Below, one piece after another: positions 43,790 through 53,268 of a stretch of DNA of 64,000 nt (position 1 is its first letter; every line of letters begins with the position of its first letter). The translations under genes were made by a program, and so were the position numbers. Below the pieces are notes generated by a model, which did no database searches, was not told the DNA's origin, and saw nothing but the letters and a program-made list of their open reading frames with translations. Source of the stretch: Pseudomonas graminis (GTDB taxonomy: Bacteria > Pseudomonadota > Gammaproteobacteria > Pseudomonadales > Pseudomonadaceae); NCBI RefSeq assembly GCF_004364335.1, contig NZ_SOCR01000019.1, positions 18,365 to 82,364 of the forward strand, given 5' to 3'.

Positions 43790-46012
43790 ATGCTACGTCC
43801 CGCCCTGCCAGCCTTGTCGGCACTCGTCGCCCTTGGTTTCTCCAGCCATTCCTTCGCAGTGCCGGTGCAGCAGGATTCGCCCGATCAGCCATCGGTCACA
43901 TCGCCCGCTCCACCGGGCAGTGCCAGCGGCAACTCGGCGCCGGGTGCAGTGGCTTTGGAAGGCCTGAGCATCAACGCCGATTACGGCATCGCGGGGCAAG
44001 CGACCACGGAGAATTCAGGCTCTTACACAACGGGTTCCATGAACACGGCAACCAAGCTGCCGCTTTCCATTCGCGAGACGCCGCAGTCGGTGAGTGTGAT
44101 CACTCGCCAGCGCATGGACGATCAGGGCATGAACGACCTGAACGACGTGGTGAAATACGCGCCCGGCGTGACGTTGCACCGAACGGCGTCGGACCGTCAG
44201 GAGTTTCTGGCGCGCGGTTTCAAGATCGACAACATCATGTACGACGGCCTGCCGAGCAGCATCAGCACCTACACCCAGGACGTGATTTCCGGCGCGGATC
44301 TGGCCATGTACGACCGCGTCGAAGTGGTGCGCGGTGCGACGGGACTCATGACTGGCGCGGGCAGCCCGGCAGCGACGCTGAACCTGGTGCGCAAGCGCCC
44401 AACCGCCGTGCCACAGGTGAGCGTGACCACCAGCGCCGGCAGTTGGGATCGATACCGCACCGAGGTCGATGCGTCGAACAAACTCAACGATGCTGGCACC
44501 GTTCGCGGCCGTGTCGTGGCGGCGTACGAAGACGACAAAAGCTTCTCCGACATCCGCAAGAATCAGCGCCAGACCTTTTACGGCATCCTCGAAGCCGACC
44601 TGAACGACTCGACCACCTGGACCGTCGGCGCGTCCAGACAGCGTGACGACAACACTTCGGACTGGGGCGGTCTGCCCAGCGGTCCGAACGGCGAAGACCT
44701 GCACCTCAAGCGTTCGACCTTCCTCAGCAACGACTGGTCGTATTGGAACAAAGACAACATCATGTTCTTCACCGACGTCACGCACCGGTTCGACAACGGC
44801 TGGTCGACCAAGCTGGCGGGGCAGAAGATCTGGGCCGAAGCGGACACCTTCTCCAGCTACGTCGGCAACTACGATGGTCTGGGCTTTCAGCAATACCACG
44901 GCAAGTACCGCGACGACGATGACCAGACCAACCTTGATGCGTCCCTCAGCGGGCCGTTCCAGATGTTCGGTCGCGAGCATGAACTGGTCGTGGGCGTGAG
45001 TCACCGGCAGGAGAAGTTTCACCAGTGGGGCGGCTGGACCGACGGCACGCCGATCGACCTCTACAACCCGACCCACTCAGTGACCAAACCTGACGTCGAC
45101 ACCAGCCTTTACGAAACCCGCAACGCCGCCACTGAAGAAGGCGTTTACGCCGTGGCGCGCCTGAACCCCATCGACCCGCTGCACGTCATCCTCGGCAGCC
45201 GCGTCAGCTGGTATGACTTCGACAACCGCGTCGGCAGTGGCGATTACAAGGTGGTCCGTGAAGTCACGCCGTACGCTGGCGTCATCTACGACCTGAACGA
45301 CACCTACTCGGCCTACGCCAGTTACACCGAAATCTTCAAGCCGCAGACCGAGATGGACTCCTCGCGCTCGGTGCTCAAGCCGATGACCGGCAAGAACTAC
45401 GAGATCGGCCTGAAGGGCGAATACTTCGACGGCGCGCTGAATGCATCGGTGGCGCTGTTTGAAATGGAGCAGGAGAACCGCGCGTCTCTGGTCCAGGACC
45501 AGAACTCCACCAATTGCCCGAGCTTTCCGGCTTCCAGCTGCTACGGCGCAGCGGGCAAGGTGCGCAGCCGCGGGATCGACACCGAACTGAGCGGCGCGCT
45601 GACGCCGGACTGGCAGTTCTCGGCGTCGTACACCTACGTGCTGAGCCAGTTTGTCGAAGACGGCACCAAAAGCAACGAAGGCAAACTGTTCGCCCCCGAG
45701 CAGCCGAAGCACCTGTTCAAAGCCGCGACCAGCTACACCTTGCCGGCCGAGCTGCACAAGTGGCGAGTGGGGGCGGACGTGCTGGCCCAGAGCAAGACCT
45801 TCAACCGCGTCGGCGACGGTCAGGCCGATCAGGACGCTTACGGCATCGTCGGCCTGATGGCCGGCTACACGCTGAACGAGCACTGGGACGGCCGGGTCAA
45901 CGTCAACAACCTGTTCGACACCCGCTACTGGCAGGGCCTTCCGAACGCGTCGGGGACCGGCGTTTACGGCGATCCGCGCAACCTGATGTTCTCGGTGAAG
46001 TGGACGCTCTGA
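43790..46012 (+). CDS. TonB-dependent siderophore receptor
   Basis: This 740-residue precursor has a signal peptide ending near SSHSFAVP, a plug domain from about residue 85 (RETPQSVSVITRQRM and VVRGATGLMTGAGSP), and a 22-strand barrel ending in NLMFSVKWTL with terminal hydrophobics. It belongs to the FhuE/FpvA-like group taking up hydroxamate siderophores. No N-terminal signalling (STN) domain or adjacent sigma/anti-sigma pair is seen. A weak Fur-like stretch lies near 43650. Confidence 0.93.
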   Translation: MLRPALPALSALVALGFSSHSFAVPVQQDSPDQPSVTSPAPPGSASGNSAPGAVALEGLSINADYGIAGQATTENSGSYTTGSMNTATKLPLSIRETPQSVSVITRQRMDDQGMNDLNDVVKYAPGVTLHRTASDRQEFLARGFKIDNIMYDGLPSSISTYTQDVISGADLAMYDRVEVVRGATGLMTGAGSPAATLNLVRKRPTAVPQVSVTTSAGSWDRYRTEVDASNKLNDAGTVRGRVVAAYEDDKSFSDIRKNQRQTFYGILEADLNDSTTWTVGASRQRDDNTSDWGGLPSGPNGEDLHLKRSTFLSNDWSYWNKDNIMFFTDVTHRFDNGWSTKLAGQKIWAEADTFSSYVGNYDGLGFQQYHGKYRDDDDQTNLDASLSGPFQMFGREHELVVGVSHRQEKFHQWGGWTDGTPIDLYNPTHSVTKPDVDTSLYETRNAATEEGVYAVARLNPIDPLHVILGSRVSWYDFDNRVGSGDYKVVREVTPYAGVIYDLNDTYSAYASYTEIFKPQTEMDSSRSVLKPMTGKNYEIGLKGEYFDGALNASVALFEMEQENRASLVQDQNSTNCPSFPASSCYGAAGKVRSRGIDTELSGALTPDWQFSASYTYVLSQFVEDGTKSNEGKLFAPEQPKHLFKAATSYTLPAELHKWRVGADVLAQSKTFNRVGDGQADQDAYGIVGLMAGYTLNEHWDGRVNVNNLFDTRYWQGLPNASGTGVYGDPRNLMFSVKWTL

Positions 46013-46057
46013 TCACTCGCCGTACCCGGCACATCGTTTGATCGCAACGCACTGCGA

Positions 46058-46786
46058 TCAAAGGTCCTCGGCCTGATCTTCCGCCAGCAAATCGAGCCCG
46101 GCCAGGGGCTCGATCAGCTGCGCGCCTTCGTTGCGCACATTCCCGACGTCCTTGCCCACGGCATGCCAGTGAAAATCGCTGACCGGCCGGCAGCCTTCCT
46201 GGGCGATTTGCGCGAGCCGTGACGCCGGCGTCTGCGGGTCGACCCATTCCCGGGCCAGCTCTGGCGTCAGTACCAGCGGGCGGCGGTCGTGGATGTCAAG
46301 CATGCCGGCATCGCTGGCGGCGGTGATGATGACGAAACCATCGCGTTCGTCCGGCTCAAGGCCGGGCCTGACCTGTCCCAGCGCGGCGAAGTACATCGGC
46401 TCCTGGTCTTTCAAATGGATGAAGTACGGCTGTTTGCGCTTCGCATCGTTTGGGTCTTTGACCCATTCGTACCAGCCGTTGGCGGGCGCCAGGGCGCGCC
46501 CGTTCGGCCACAGGTCTTTGAAGAACTTGCCGGTCATGACCGTTTCGACGCGCGCATTGATCGGGTCGGGCCGTTTGCCTTTGGCCCAGCAGGGCGACCA
46601 GCCCCAGCGCACCTTGTCGACGCTCAGGCCGTCAGCCACTGGCCGGATGATCTCGACACGGGTGGTCGGCGCCACGTTGTAACGCTCGATGGGCCAGAGA
46701 TCGTAGCCATTGATCACCAGCTGCTCTGGCGCAAGCGTCTTGAGGTAATGGTCCATTGGCTCGTAGATCGAGTAGCGTCCGCACAT
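46058..46786 (-). CDS. HMCES/YedK-type abasic-site protein (SRAP domain)
   Basis: This 242-residue protein starts MCGRYSIYEPM, giving the catalytic Cys2 after Met removal. NVAPTTRVEIIR, PINARVETV, LAPANGWYEW and MLDIHDRRPLVL contain the Asn, Glu and His of the SRAP active site. Family members crosslink to abasic sites in single-stranded DNA. It is divergent from umuD across a 98-base gap holding a LexA box, consistent with SOS control. Confidence 0.94.
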   Translation of the reverse strand: MCGRYSIYEPMDHYLKTLAPEQLVINGYDLWPIERYNVAPTTRVEIIRPVADGLSVDKVRWGWSPCWAKGKRPDPINARVETVMTGKFFKDLWPNGRALAPANGWYEWVKDPNDAKRKQPYFIHLKDQEPMYFAALGQVRPGLEPDERDGFVIITAASDAGMLDIHDRRPLVLTPELAREWVDPQTPASRLAQIAQEGCRPVSDFHWHAVGKDVGNVRNEGAQLIEPLAGLDLLAEDQAEDL

Positions 46787-46845
46787 GTGTCACCCGTCGA
46801 ATTTTCCTGCATACCAGATTGACCGCGCGCGGCTGAGAACGTTAA

Positions 46846-46861
46846 CTGTATATACGTACAG
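46846..46861. promoter_or_regulatory. LexA (SOS) box shared by HMCES and umuD genes
   Basis: CTGTATATACGTACAG matches CTG-N10-CAG. It ends 23 bases before the umuD start and lies 60 bases from the HMCES start, so one site may control both genes. Confidence 0.9.
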
Positions 46862-46884
46862 TTAACAAACACAAGGTCAGTCTC

Positions 46885-47325
46885 ATGAGTGTCACCATCC
46901 TTGGCCGATTGTCGGCGGCGGGCGAACGGTTTCCCCTTTACGCCTTTCAAGTGCCGGCGGGTTTTCCCTCGCCGGCGGCCGATCACATCGAGCGGCACAT
47001 TTCGCTGGACGAGTTGTTCGATATCCGCGCCCCCCATGTCTATCTGGTGAAAATAGAAGGCGACAGCATGCAGGGCGCGGGCATCTATTGCGGCGATCTG
47101 GTGATCGTCGACCGCAGCCTGTACGCCGAACACGGCGACATCGTCATCGCCGCGCTGAATACCGAGCCGGTCTGCAAGCGGCTGCACATGCGGGGCAACG
47201 AGGTCATCCTCAAGTCCGAGAACAGCAAATACCCGCCGCGCTATGTCATGGATGGCGACGAGCTGCTGATCTGGGGCGTGGTGAAGTACAGCGTTCGCGA
47301 TCACGACAAGGTGATGCATTCGTGA
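46885..47325 (+). CDS. umuD: UmuD-like self-cleaving protein, orphan
   Basis: This 146-residue protein resembles UmuD, the cleavable subunit of DNA polymerase V. VPAGFPSPAAD has an Ala25-Gly26 cleavage site, EGDSM the catalytic Ser61, and VCKRL Lys98, positions nearly identical to E. coli UmuD. No umuC follows; the next gene is avrE. It may pair with a UmuC elsewhere or regulate other genes. Confidence 0.88.
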   Translation: MSVTILGRLSAAGERFPLYAFQVPAGFPSPAADHIERHISLDELFDIRAPHVYLVKIEGDSMQGAGIYCGDLVIVDRSLYAEHGDIVIAALNTEPVCKRLHMRGNEVILKSENSKYPPRYVMDGDELLIWGVVKYSVRDHDKVMHS

Positions 47326-47385
47326 GGCGCGGGCCTCTTTTATAGGTCGCAGGCAAGAAGACGGGTACAAAGGCTCAATCCGGTG

Positions 47386-47414
47386 GGAACCCTTCGGGCG
47401 TCGGCAGCCACTCA
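47386..47414 (+). promoter_or_regulatory. hrp box upstream of avrE
   Basis: GGAACC-N16-CCACTCA matches the HrpL-dependent consensus and ends 27 bases before the avrE start. Confidence 0.92.
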
Positions 47415-47441
47415 GGCGGACGCTTCCATGGATGTCTTCTC

Positions 47442-50400
47442 ATGCGCTTTGATAACCCGTTGCGATCGCTTCAACACTTCGGTGCCTCAGTCTTTCGCCG
47501 CCATGACGGCCCGCAGCAGCCCGCCGCCGGGCAAAACCCCGGCGTTGCCCTGCAGCCGTTAGACCCGCTGACGCGTCTCGACCTGGCGGTCAATGCTCAA
47601 GGGCGTGTGGAGGTCAGCGATAAGGGGCTCATTGGAGGGCTGGACAACGAACAGCGTCTGTTGAGCGAGATCCTCAACAAGCCGGGCCAGTCGTTTACAA
47701 AGCATCCGGGCGGTCAGTTGATCGACGCCCAGGGCTTTGCCGTCAGGGCCGACGCGTCCGCGCATACGGTCCATGCCTATGTTGCTTCCAGGCCTCATCG
47801 CACGGGCGGCGTGGCGCCGGCGATACCCTTCGACAAGGGGCATCTGGCTCAGAAAAACGGCATCTTCGAAGGTGCTGGCAGGGACGTCTGGACCCTTCAT
47901 GACAAGCAGCTTTTTCGCTTTGGCGGCGACGCCGGTTGGCACGCCGCCGGCGTGCCCGATGGCCACGAGGGCAAGTTCAAATCATTGAGCCTTGATGGCG
48001 GCGATGTCCACGCCCTCGATGAAACAGGCGTTGTCTGGAAGCTGGGCGACGGTCAGCCAACGCGCGTGATGTTTGCCCATCCGGTGAGTGCGACGGCGGT
48101 CCGTGACGATGAGTTGCTGGGTGTGTCGTCGCACGACGGGGCCGTTCATCTGGAGGAACCGGAAGGTCGCTCCACGGAGCTGACTCTCAACGGCGCGCCA
48201 TTGGGTGAAAAAAAAACCGACAAGCCTTCAGCCATCGGCGTCGCCGGGCCGCATTTGCTGATGGTCGACGGCGGTGGGCGGTTGTACAAAGGTCGGTTGC
48301 CCACCGGTGACCAGTGGCCGGACACACTGAATCTACAGCCCCACGCCGCGAGGGAGTTGGCGGTCGCGGAGTTTGGCAAGCTGACCTTCAGCGGTCTGTT
48401 CAATGACCAGGCCGGCAATCTGAACGCGCGGTTCAAGGACGCCCATGGCAAGGAGCACACCGCTCAATGGGACGCAACCAAGGGTGATTTCGTGCCGGGC
48501 TGGAACCTCAGCCAGTCCACGGCGGTGGTCAGGCAGAAGAATTTGCCGGCGCTGGTCCCCGATCCCCACGAGGTGATTCACCTGGATGGCGGCAGCGTGG
48601 CGCACAAAAACGGCCAACTGCTGGTGAACGACCCGAGAACCGATGCGTGGAGCAAGGGTTCGGAGTCGGATCTGCAGGACCTGCATCAAGGCAATGACGG
48701 CTTCGCGTATGTGGTCGACAAAGAAGGCGCGGTCAAGCGTCTGGCCGTGCAGGCCCAAGCGTTGTCGAGGACGATGGGCAGCGGACCGGACCTCACCACC
48801 GGGCATGGCACTGAGGTGAAAGCGGGCGCAACGTTGCGTGGCGCCCACGATGTCGTCGCAGAAAAAATCGCGGTGCTCAACGATGATCGATACGTCACCC
48901 TGAGCGACGGACATCTGCGCAGCCACGACCAGAAAGGCACGCGCCAGGCACTTCCGCCGTTGCCGGGCTTTGGCGACGACGAGACACTGGGCATTCCCGA
49001 TCCCCATGAGGTGGACCAACGTCATATCCAGGACATGACCATCGCAGGCGGCGACCTCTACGTGCTCAAGGCCGGCGCGTTGTTTCGCATGGAGGCGAAA
49101 CACTGGCAGGGCGGCAAGGAGGGCTTGGGGGTTCATCATCAGGATGAGTCCGCCTGGGCCCTGGTTGAGCCGAATCTGCCAGCGGGTGTCTCGCTGGACA
49201 GCATTCGCACTGCCCCCGGTGGCGCCCTGCTCGTGAAACATGGCGACACCGAACAGCAGTTGAACGCCGATGGCACCCTCACCGCAGCGCCTGCCCAGCC
49301 CGCCAAACTGACCCGACAGCATGATTTGCATCAACGCCTGGCCGAACGCGAGCACGCCCTCGGTGGGTTCACCCGCCACGGCAACCTCAAGGTCAACGCC
49401 GCCGTGCTGGGCCGGGCCAACATGGAAACGGTCACGCCCAAGGAAGCCACGCCCGGCCCATTTAACTACCTGAGGTCGCACCTTCGCCTCGGGTCGGGCC
49501 TGCGCAAGCCGTTCGACAAGGCCACCCATGTTTTCAAGGGCCGCAAAGGCCTGGCGGATGTCTATCAAAACGAATCCGACATGCTGGCGCGACTGGATCA
49601 ACGCTGGAGGATGAGGCCCACTGCCAGGGTCCCGGCGATGAGCGCGCGACTGGAGCAGATTCGCGGCAACGGCGCGTTCATCAACAACCCCAAGGCTGAC
49701 CTGCTGACCGACGTGATCGAGAAGGCCACCCAAGCCGTGACCGAAGACACCGAGCGGCTGCTGCGCTCGCTGGCTCAAGACCATGGCGTACTGAACAGCG
49801 ATGGTCAGGACAATCCCGCGTTCACGCCGTCAAAACCGGTTGCCAACGACATGGTGGCCGGGCTGGCACACTCCTTGGCGGTTTCCGGCGTAACCGACAC
49901 ACCGTTGAACGCGTTGCTTGAACAGCTGACCTCCCAACGCTTTCAGGTCGGCCATCGCAAGCCCGAGGGTGATCGCGACCGGGGCGATGCCCAGGGGCTG
50001 GTAAAAGCGCGGCTGGCGCTCAACGCCGATGTGCTCTTTCAGTTGAATCAACAGCTTGATCTGCTCACGGCCGCCGCCCGCGAAGGCAATACGTCGAACG
50101 CGCTGCTCGATGGCGTGGCGAACACCCTGGAACAGACGTACGCTAAGGAATACGCCAACGCGCCGCTGAAGAAATACACCGACGCCGGATTCCGCAGCCA
50201 CACGGAACTCGAGGCCAGCTACGACGCCAGCAAGACCATGCTCAAATACTTCCGCGATGAAAAGCACCCGATGACGCAGAACCTGCGCGCCGGGATGGAC
50301 GTCCCGCCCGAGCGCATGAGCGAAGAACTGAGCACGGCACTGCGTCAGCTCAAACCCCGGGAGAACCTGAAAATCAGCCGCAACTATGCCGGCAACGTCA

Positions 50401-52046
50401 ACGCCGGGGTCAGTGGTCCGGTCACGGGGGCTGCGTATCTGGGCGGGCGGGTCAACGTCGAGCCGGAGCGCACCTACGGCCTGACCTTCACCCGCTACGA
50501 GCGCGGGCTGAAGGTCTCGATGAACCGCGACGGCGCCGTGGCGGGCGGCGGCAACATTGGCTTCGGTGCCGGGTTTGCCGATCACGCCGCGCCGAAACAG
50601 GACACTTCCGCCAACCTGATACAGAACGGCAGCTGGATGGGCGTCAGCGCCGACCTCAAATACAAATACACCCAGAGCAACGCGCTGAGTTTCTTCGTGC
50701 GCGACGAGGACATCGAAGGCTTCGTGCGGGACCTGACCAGCACACCCTTGCAAAAGAGTAGCGACGCGCAGGGGGCGGTGGCCAGCCGGCTGCATCCACT
50801 GTCTTTCCTGGACGAAAGCTCCGAGCAGGAACTGCGCATCGGCACCAAGCACAACGCCGATGTCGACCTGAACCTCGGCGCCGAGTACCGGCTCAACGCA
50901 GGGCAGATAGGCGCGAAGCCGGTCAAGGGGTTCATGCGTCTTTCGGCTGGCGCCGTGGGCACCGCCAACCTGGCCAGCTACGAGCGCGAGCGGGTGAAAG
51001 GACGAGGGTCGGACGGTTTGCGCACCGATATCCGCACCGACAACAGGGTGCGTTTTCTGGAGAAGGGCGGCGCCACCGCTTACGCGCGGTTGTTCGATGC
51101 TGCTTTCAGCTCGCAGCCTAACCACGTGTTTCTGTCCGGCGGGGTGCCAACGGGTGTCACCGCCAGCGTCGTGGTGGAAAACAAGACCGGCAAAGCGTTT
51201 GATATCCGTTTCAAGGACACCTTGCCGTTGCTGCCGGCCGAGACCAAAGCGCTGGCCAGTACGCTGGAAAAGGCGTTTCCGCTGATCGATGCGCCGGACC
51301 TCTCGGGCAAGGACGCAAAGGCGCAACTGGACGCGCTGGCCTCGACCTATGCCGCCGTGACGATTCCGCCCGCCGAGCCGTTGACCAACGCCCAGTACGC
51401 CGCGCTCAACAGCCTCAGCCAGACCCAGCGCCAGGACAAGGCGGCGGATCAGAACACCCGGCTGATGACGACCATGGATTTCACCACCAAACAGAGCAAC
51501 GTCAACCGCATCGACCGCGCCAGCAATAGCAAGCGCGCCACCGATCCGGTGCGCGCCTGGCTGGGGGGGACGACCAATTCGGGCAATGCCGAGAGAATCG
51601 CCGGGTTGATGAATCAGGACCCGCAACTGGCCGGGCTGATCAAGGAGCTTCAGGACCGCAAGGGCACTACCCGCGCGGAGATCAAACTGGAAGTGACGGA
51701 CGACGCCAAGGCCGAGATTGATCAGATGGCCATCGCCGGGACGCTCAACGACGCGGCCTTGAAGCAGATTCTGGACGACGAGCAAAATCTGCGCATCAAG
51801 AGCATCTCGGTCTTTCGCAACGCGGCCAAGGAAGACTCGTTCACCCTGCCGGGGGTTTGGACGAACTTTCGCAGTGGCAGCAACCTGAGCGTCGAGCGAC
51901 TGCGCGGCGAGATCACGTTCGACTACGCCGAAGCTCAGCAGTCGCCGGTCGGTTACAAACTTGAGGGGCAACTGACTGCCGAGCGCGACACGCCGTCATT
52001 GCGCGGCATGGCGGCGCCAGGCGCGGGCAGCTATCGCCCGACCTGA
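47442..52046 (+). CDS. avrE: Type III effector of the AvrE/DspE family, short form
   Basis: This 1534-residue protein aligns by eye with AvrE in its C-terminal half. RIKSISVFRNAAKEDSF, SGSNLSVERLRG and SPVGYKLEGQL match the end of P. syringae AvrE1, and LYKGRLPTGDQWPD matches the propeller-like N-terminal part. AvrE proteins are injected into plant cells and form water/solute channels. One WxxxE motif is seen (W572-E576). It is about 260 residues shorter than AvrE1, mostly at the N-terminus. The start is fixed by the hrp box 27 bases upstream. No chaperone gene adjoins it. Confidence 0.9.
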   Translation: MRFDNPLRSLQHFGASVFRRHDGPQQPAAGQNPGVALQPLDPLTRLDLAVNAQGRVEVSDKGLIGGLDNEQRLLSEILNKPGQSFTKHPGGQLIDAQGFAVRADASAHTVHAYVASRPHRTGGVAPAIPFDKGHLAQKNGIFEGAGRDVWTLHDKQLFRFGGDAGWHAAGVPDGHEGKFKSLSLDGGDVHALDETGVVWKLGDGQPTRVMFAHPVSATAVRDDELLGVSSHDGAVHLEEPEGRSTELTLNGAPLGEKKTDKPSAIGVAGPHLLMVDGGGRLYKGRLPTGDQWPDTLNLQPHAARELAVAEFGKLTFSGLFNDQAGNLNARFKDAHGKEHTAQWDATKGDFVPGWNLSQSTAVVRQKNLPALVPDPHEVIHLDGGSVAHKNGQLLVNDPRTDAWSKGSESDLQDLHQGNDGFAYVVDKEGAVKRLAVQAQALSRTMGSGPDLTTGHGTEVKAGATLRGAHDVVAEKIAVLNDDRYVTLSDGHLRSHDQKGTRQALPPLPGFGDDETLGIPDPHEVDQRHIQDMTIAGGDLYVLKAGALFRMEAKHWQGGKEGLGVHHQDESAWALVEPNLPAGVSLDSIRTAPGGALLVKHGDTEQQLNADGTLTAAPAQPAKLTRQHDLHQRLAEREHALGGFTRHGNLKVNAAVLGRANMETVTPKEATPGPFNYLRSHLRLGSGLRKPFDKATHVFKGRKGLADVYQNESDMLARLDQRWRMRPTARVPAMSARLEQIRGNGAFINNPKADLLTDVIEKATQAVTEDTERLLRSLAQDHGVLNSDGQDNPAFTPSKPVANDMVAGLAHSLAVSGVTDTPLNALLEQLTSQRFQVGHRKPEGDRDRGDAQGLVKARLALNADVLFQLNQQLDLLTAAAREGNTSNALLDGVANTLEQTYAKEYANAPLKKYTDAGFRSHTELEASYDASKTMLKYFRDEKHPMTQNLRAGMDVPPERMSEELSTALRQLKPRENLKISRNYAGNVNAGVSGPVTGAAYLGGRVNVEPERTYGLTFTRYERGLKVSMNRDGAVAGGGNIGFGAGFADHAAPKQDTSANLIQNGSWMGVSADLKYKYTQSNALSFFVRDEDIEGFVRDLTSTPLQKSSDAQGAVASRLHPLSFLDESSEQELRIGTKHNADVDLNLGAEYRLNAGQIGAKPVKGFMRLSAGAVGTANLASYERERVKGRGSDGLRTDIRTDNRVRFLEKGGATAYARLFDAAFSSQPNHVFLSGGVPTGVTASVVVENKTGKAFDIRFKDTLPLLPAETKALASTLEKAFPLIDAPDLSGKDAKAQLDALASTYAAVTIPPAEPLTNAQYAALNSLSQTQRQDKAADQNTRLMTTMDFTTKQSNVNRIDRASNSKRATDPVRAWLGGTTNSGNAERIAGLMNQDPQLAGLIKELQDRKGTTRAEIKLEVTDDAKAEIDQMAIAGTLNDAALKQILDDEQNLRIKSISVFRNAAKEDSFTLPGVWTNFRSGSNLSVERLRGEITFDYAEAQQSPVGYKLEGQLTAERDTPSLRGMAAPGAGSYRPT

Positions 52047-52125
52047 TTGCGTCGATGACCCGGTCCGGCCGGCGTTTTTTCATCCGGCCGGAGCGCGGTT
52101 TTCCCGGTATTCAGCCTTCTGCCAC

Positions 52126-52153
52126 GGAACCGTTCCAGCGCCCGTGCCACACA
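52126..52153 (+). promoter_or_regulatory. hrp box upstream of hrpH
   Basis: GGAACC-N15-CCACACA matches the HrpL consensus and ends 26 bases before the hrpH start. Confidence 0.9.
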
Positions 52154-52179
52154 GCATAAACTTCTCAGGATGACCTCCA

Positions 52180-53268
52180 ATGCCGCCTGCCTCCCGCCCG
52201 TATTCGGGCGCTTTGCGTGTCGTTCTTCCGATGCGCATCGCTTCACTGACTGTTGCGATGTTGTGTGCCGGGTGCCAGTCCTACGGCCCGCCCGAGGCGA
52301 GTACCGAACGCACGCCGCGCCTGGTGGCGGGGCTCAATCGCAGCGTTGAGCCGGTTGCGTACTCGCGGCCGACGCTACCCTATGACGGCAGTGATATCTG
52401 GCAGCGGATAGGGCAGGATTTCCGTCTGGCCGACGACAATGGCGTCAACGAGCGCATTGTGCGGCAGCGCGACTGGCTGCTGGGCAACGCAGGCTTCATC
52501 CGCAATGCCAGTCAGCGGGCCAGCCCGTATCTGCACTTCATCGTCGAAACCCTGGATCAGCGCGCAATGCCGGCGGAGCTGGCCCTGTTGCCGATCATCG
52601 AAAGCGCCTACAACCCCACAGCCAACTCGATCCGTGACGCGGCCGGGCTGTGGCAGTTCATGGCCGCCACCGGGCGCGATTTCGACCTGCGCCAGACCGC
52701 CTGGTATGACGGCCGTCGCGACGTAGTGGCGTCCAGCAAAGCGGCGATGGATTACCTGACCCGGCTGCACACTCAGTTCGGCGGCGACTGGCTGCTGGCG
52801 ATGGCGGCGTATAACGCAGGGGAGGGCACGGTGAGCCGGGCCATCGACGCCAACCAGCGAAAAGGTTTGCCCACCGATTACTGGCACTTGAGCCTGCCGA
52901 AGGAAACCCAGGATTACGTGCCGCGCTTGCTGGCGCTGTCGTTGCTGGTGCGCGACCCCGAGACCTATGGCGTGAAGCTCAGCCCGGTGGCCAATGCGCC
53001 GTATTTCACCGTGCTGGAGCTGGCGCGGCCGGTGGACCTGGAACGCCTCGCCGTCAGTGCCGGCATTGATCGCTCGGTATTGTTGAACCTCAATCCGGCG
53101 TTCCTGCGCAAAAAAACCGTCGACGGACCCTCTCGCCTGCTGGTGCCGCGCGACCAGTTCGAGCAGCTTTCCGCCACCCTGGGCAGGATGACCGACGACG
53201 TCATGCACGGTAACGAGGCACTGGCGGTCAGCACGGCCACCGCGTCAGCGGGGATCGTGCGTCCCTGA
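52180..53268 (+). CDS. hrpH: Type III-associated lytic transglycosylase HrpH
   Basis: This 362-residue protein contains an MltD-like SLT domain, with the catalytic Glu141 in LPIIESAYNP and AAGLWQFM, MAAYNAGEG motifs. It corresponds to HrpH/HopAJ1, found between avrE and hrpR in P. syringae, thought to open peptidoglycan for the secretion apparatus. An internal in-frame ATG at 52231 would start a lipoprotein signal (LTVAMLCAGC), but the ribosome site favours 52180. Confidence 0.9.
   Translation: MPPASRPYSGALRVVLPMRIASLTVAMLCAGCQSYGPPEASTERTPRLVAGLNRSVEPVAYSRPTLPYDGSDIWQRIGQDFRLADDNGVNERIVRQRDWLLGNAGFIRNASQRASPYLHFIVETLDQRAMPAELALLPIIESAYNPTANSIRDAAGLWQFMAATGRDFDLRQTAWYDGRRDVVASSKAAMDYLTRLHTQFGGDWLLAMAAYNAGEGTVSRAIDANQRKGLPTDYWHLSLPKETQDYVPRLLALSLLVRDPETYGVKLSPVANAPYFTVLELARPVDLERLAVSAGIDRSVLLNLNPAFLRKKTVDGPSRLLVPRDQFEQLSATLGRMTDDVMHGNEALAVSTATASAGIVRP

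Noticed and set aside
49830..51971. Antisense frame of about 710 codons within avrE
   Set aside because: Composition is that of a shadow frame, and the sense AvrE protein matches the known family.
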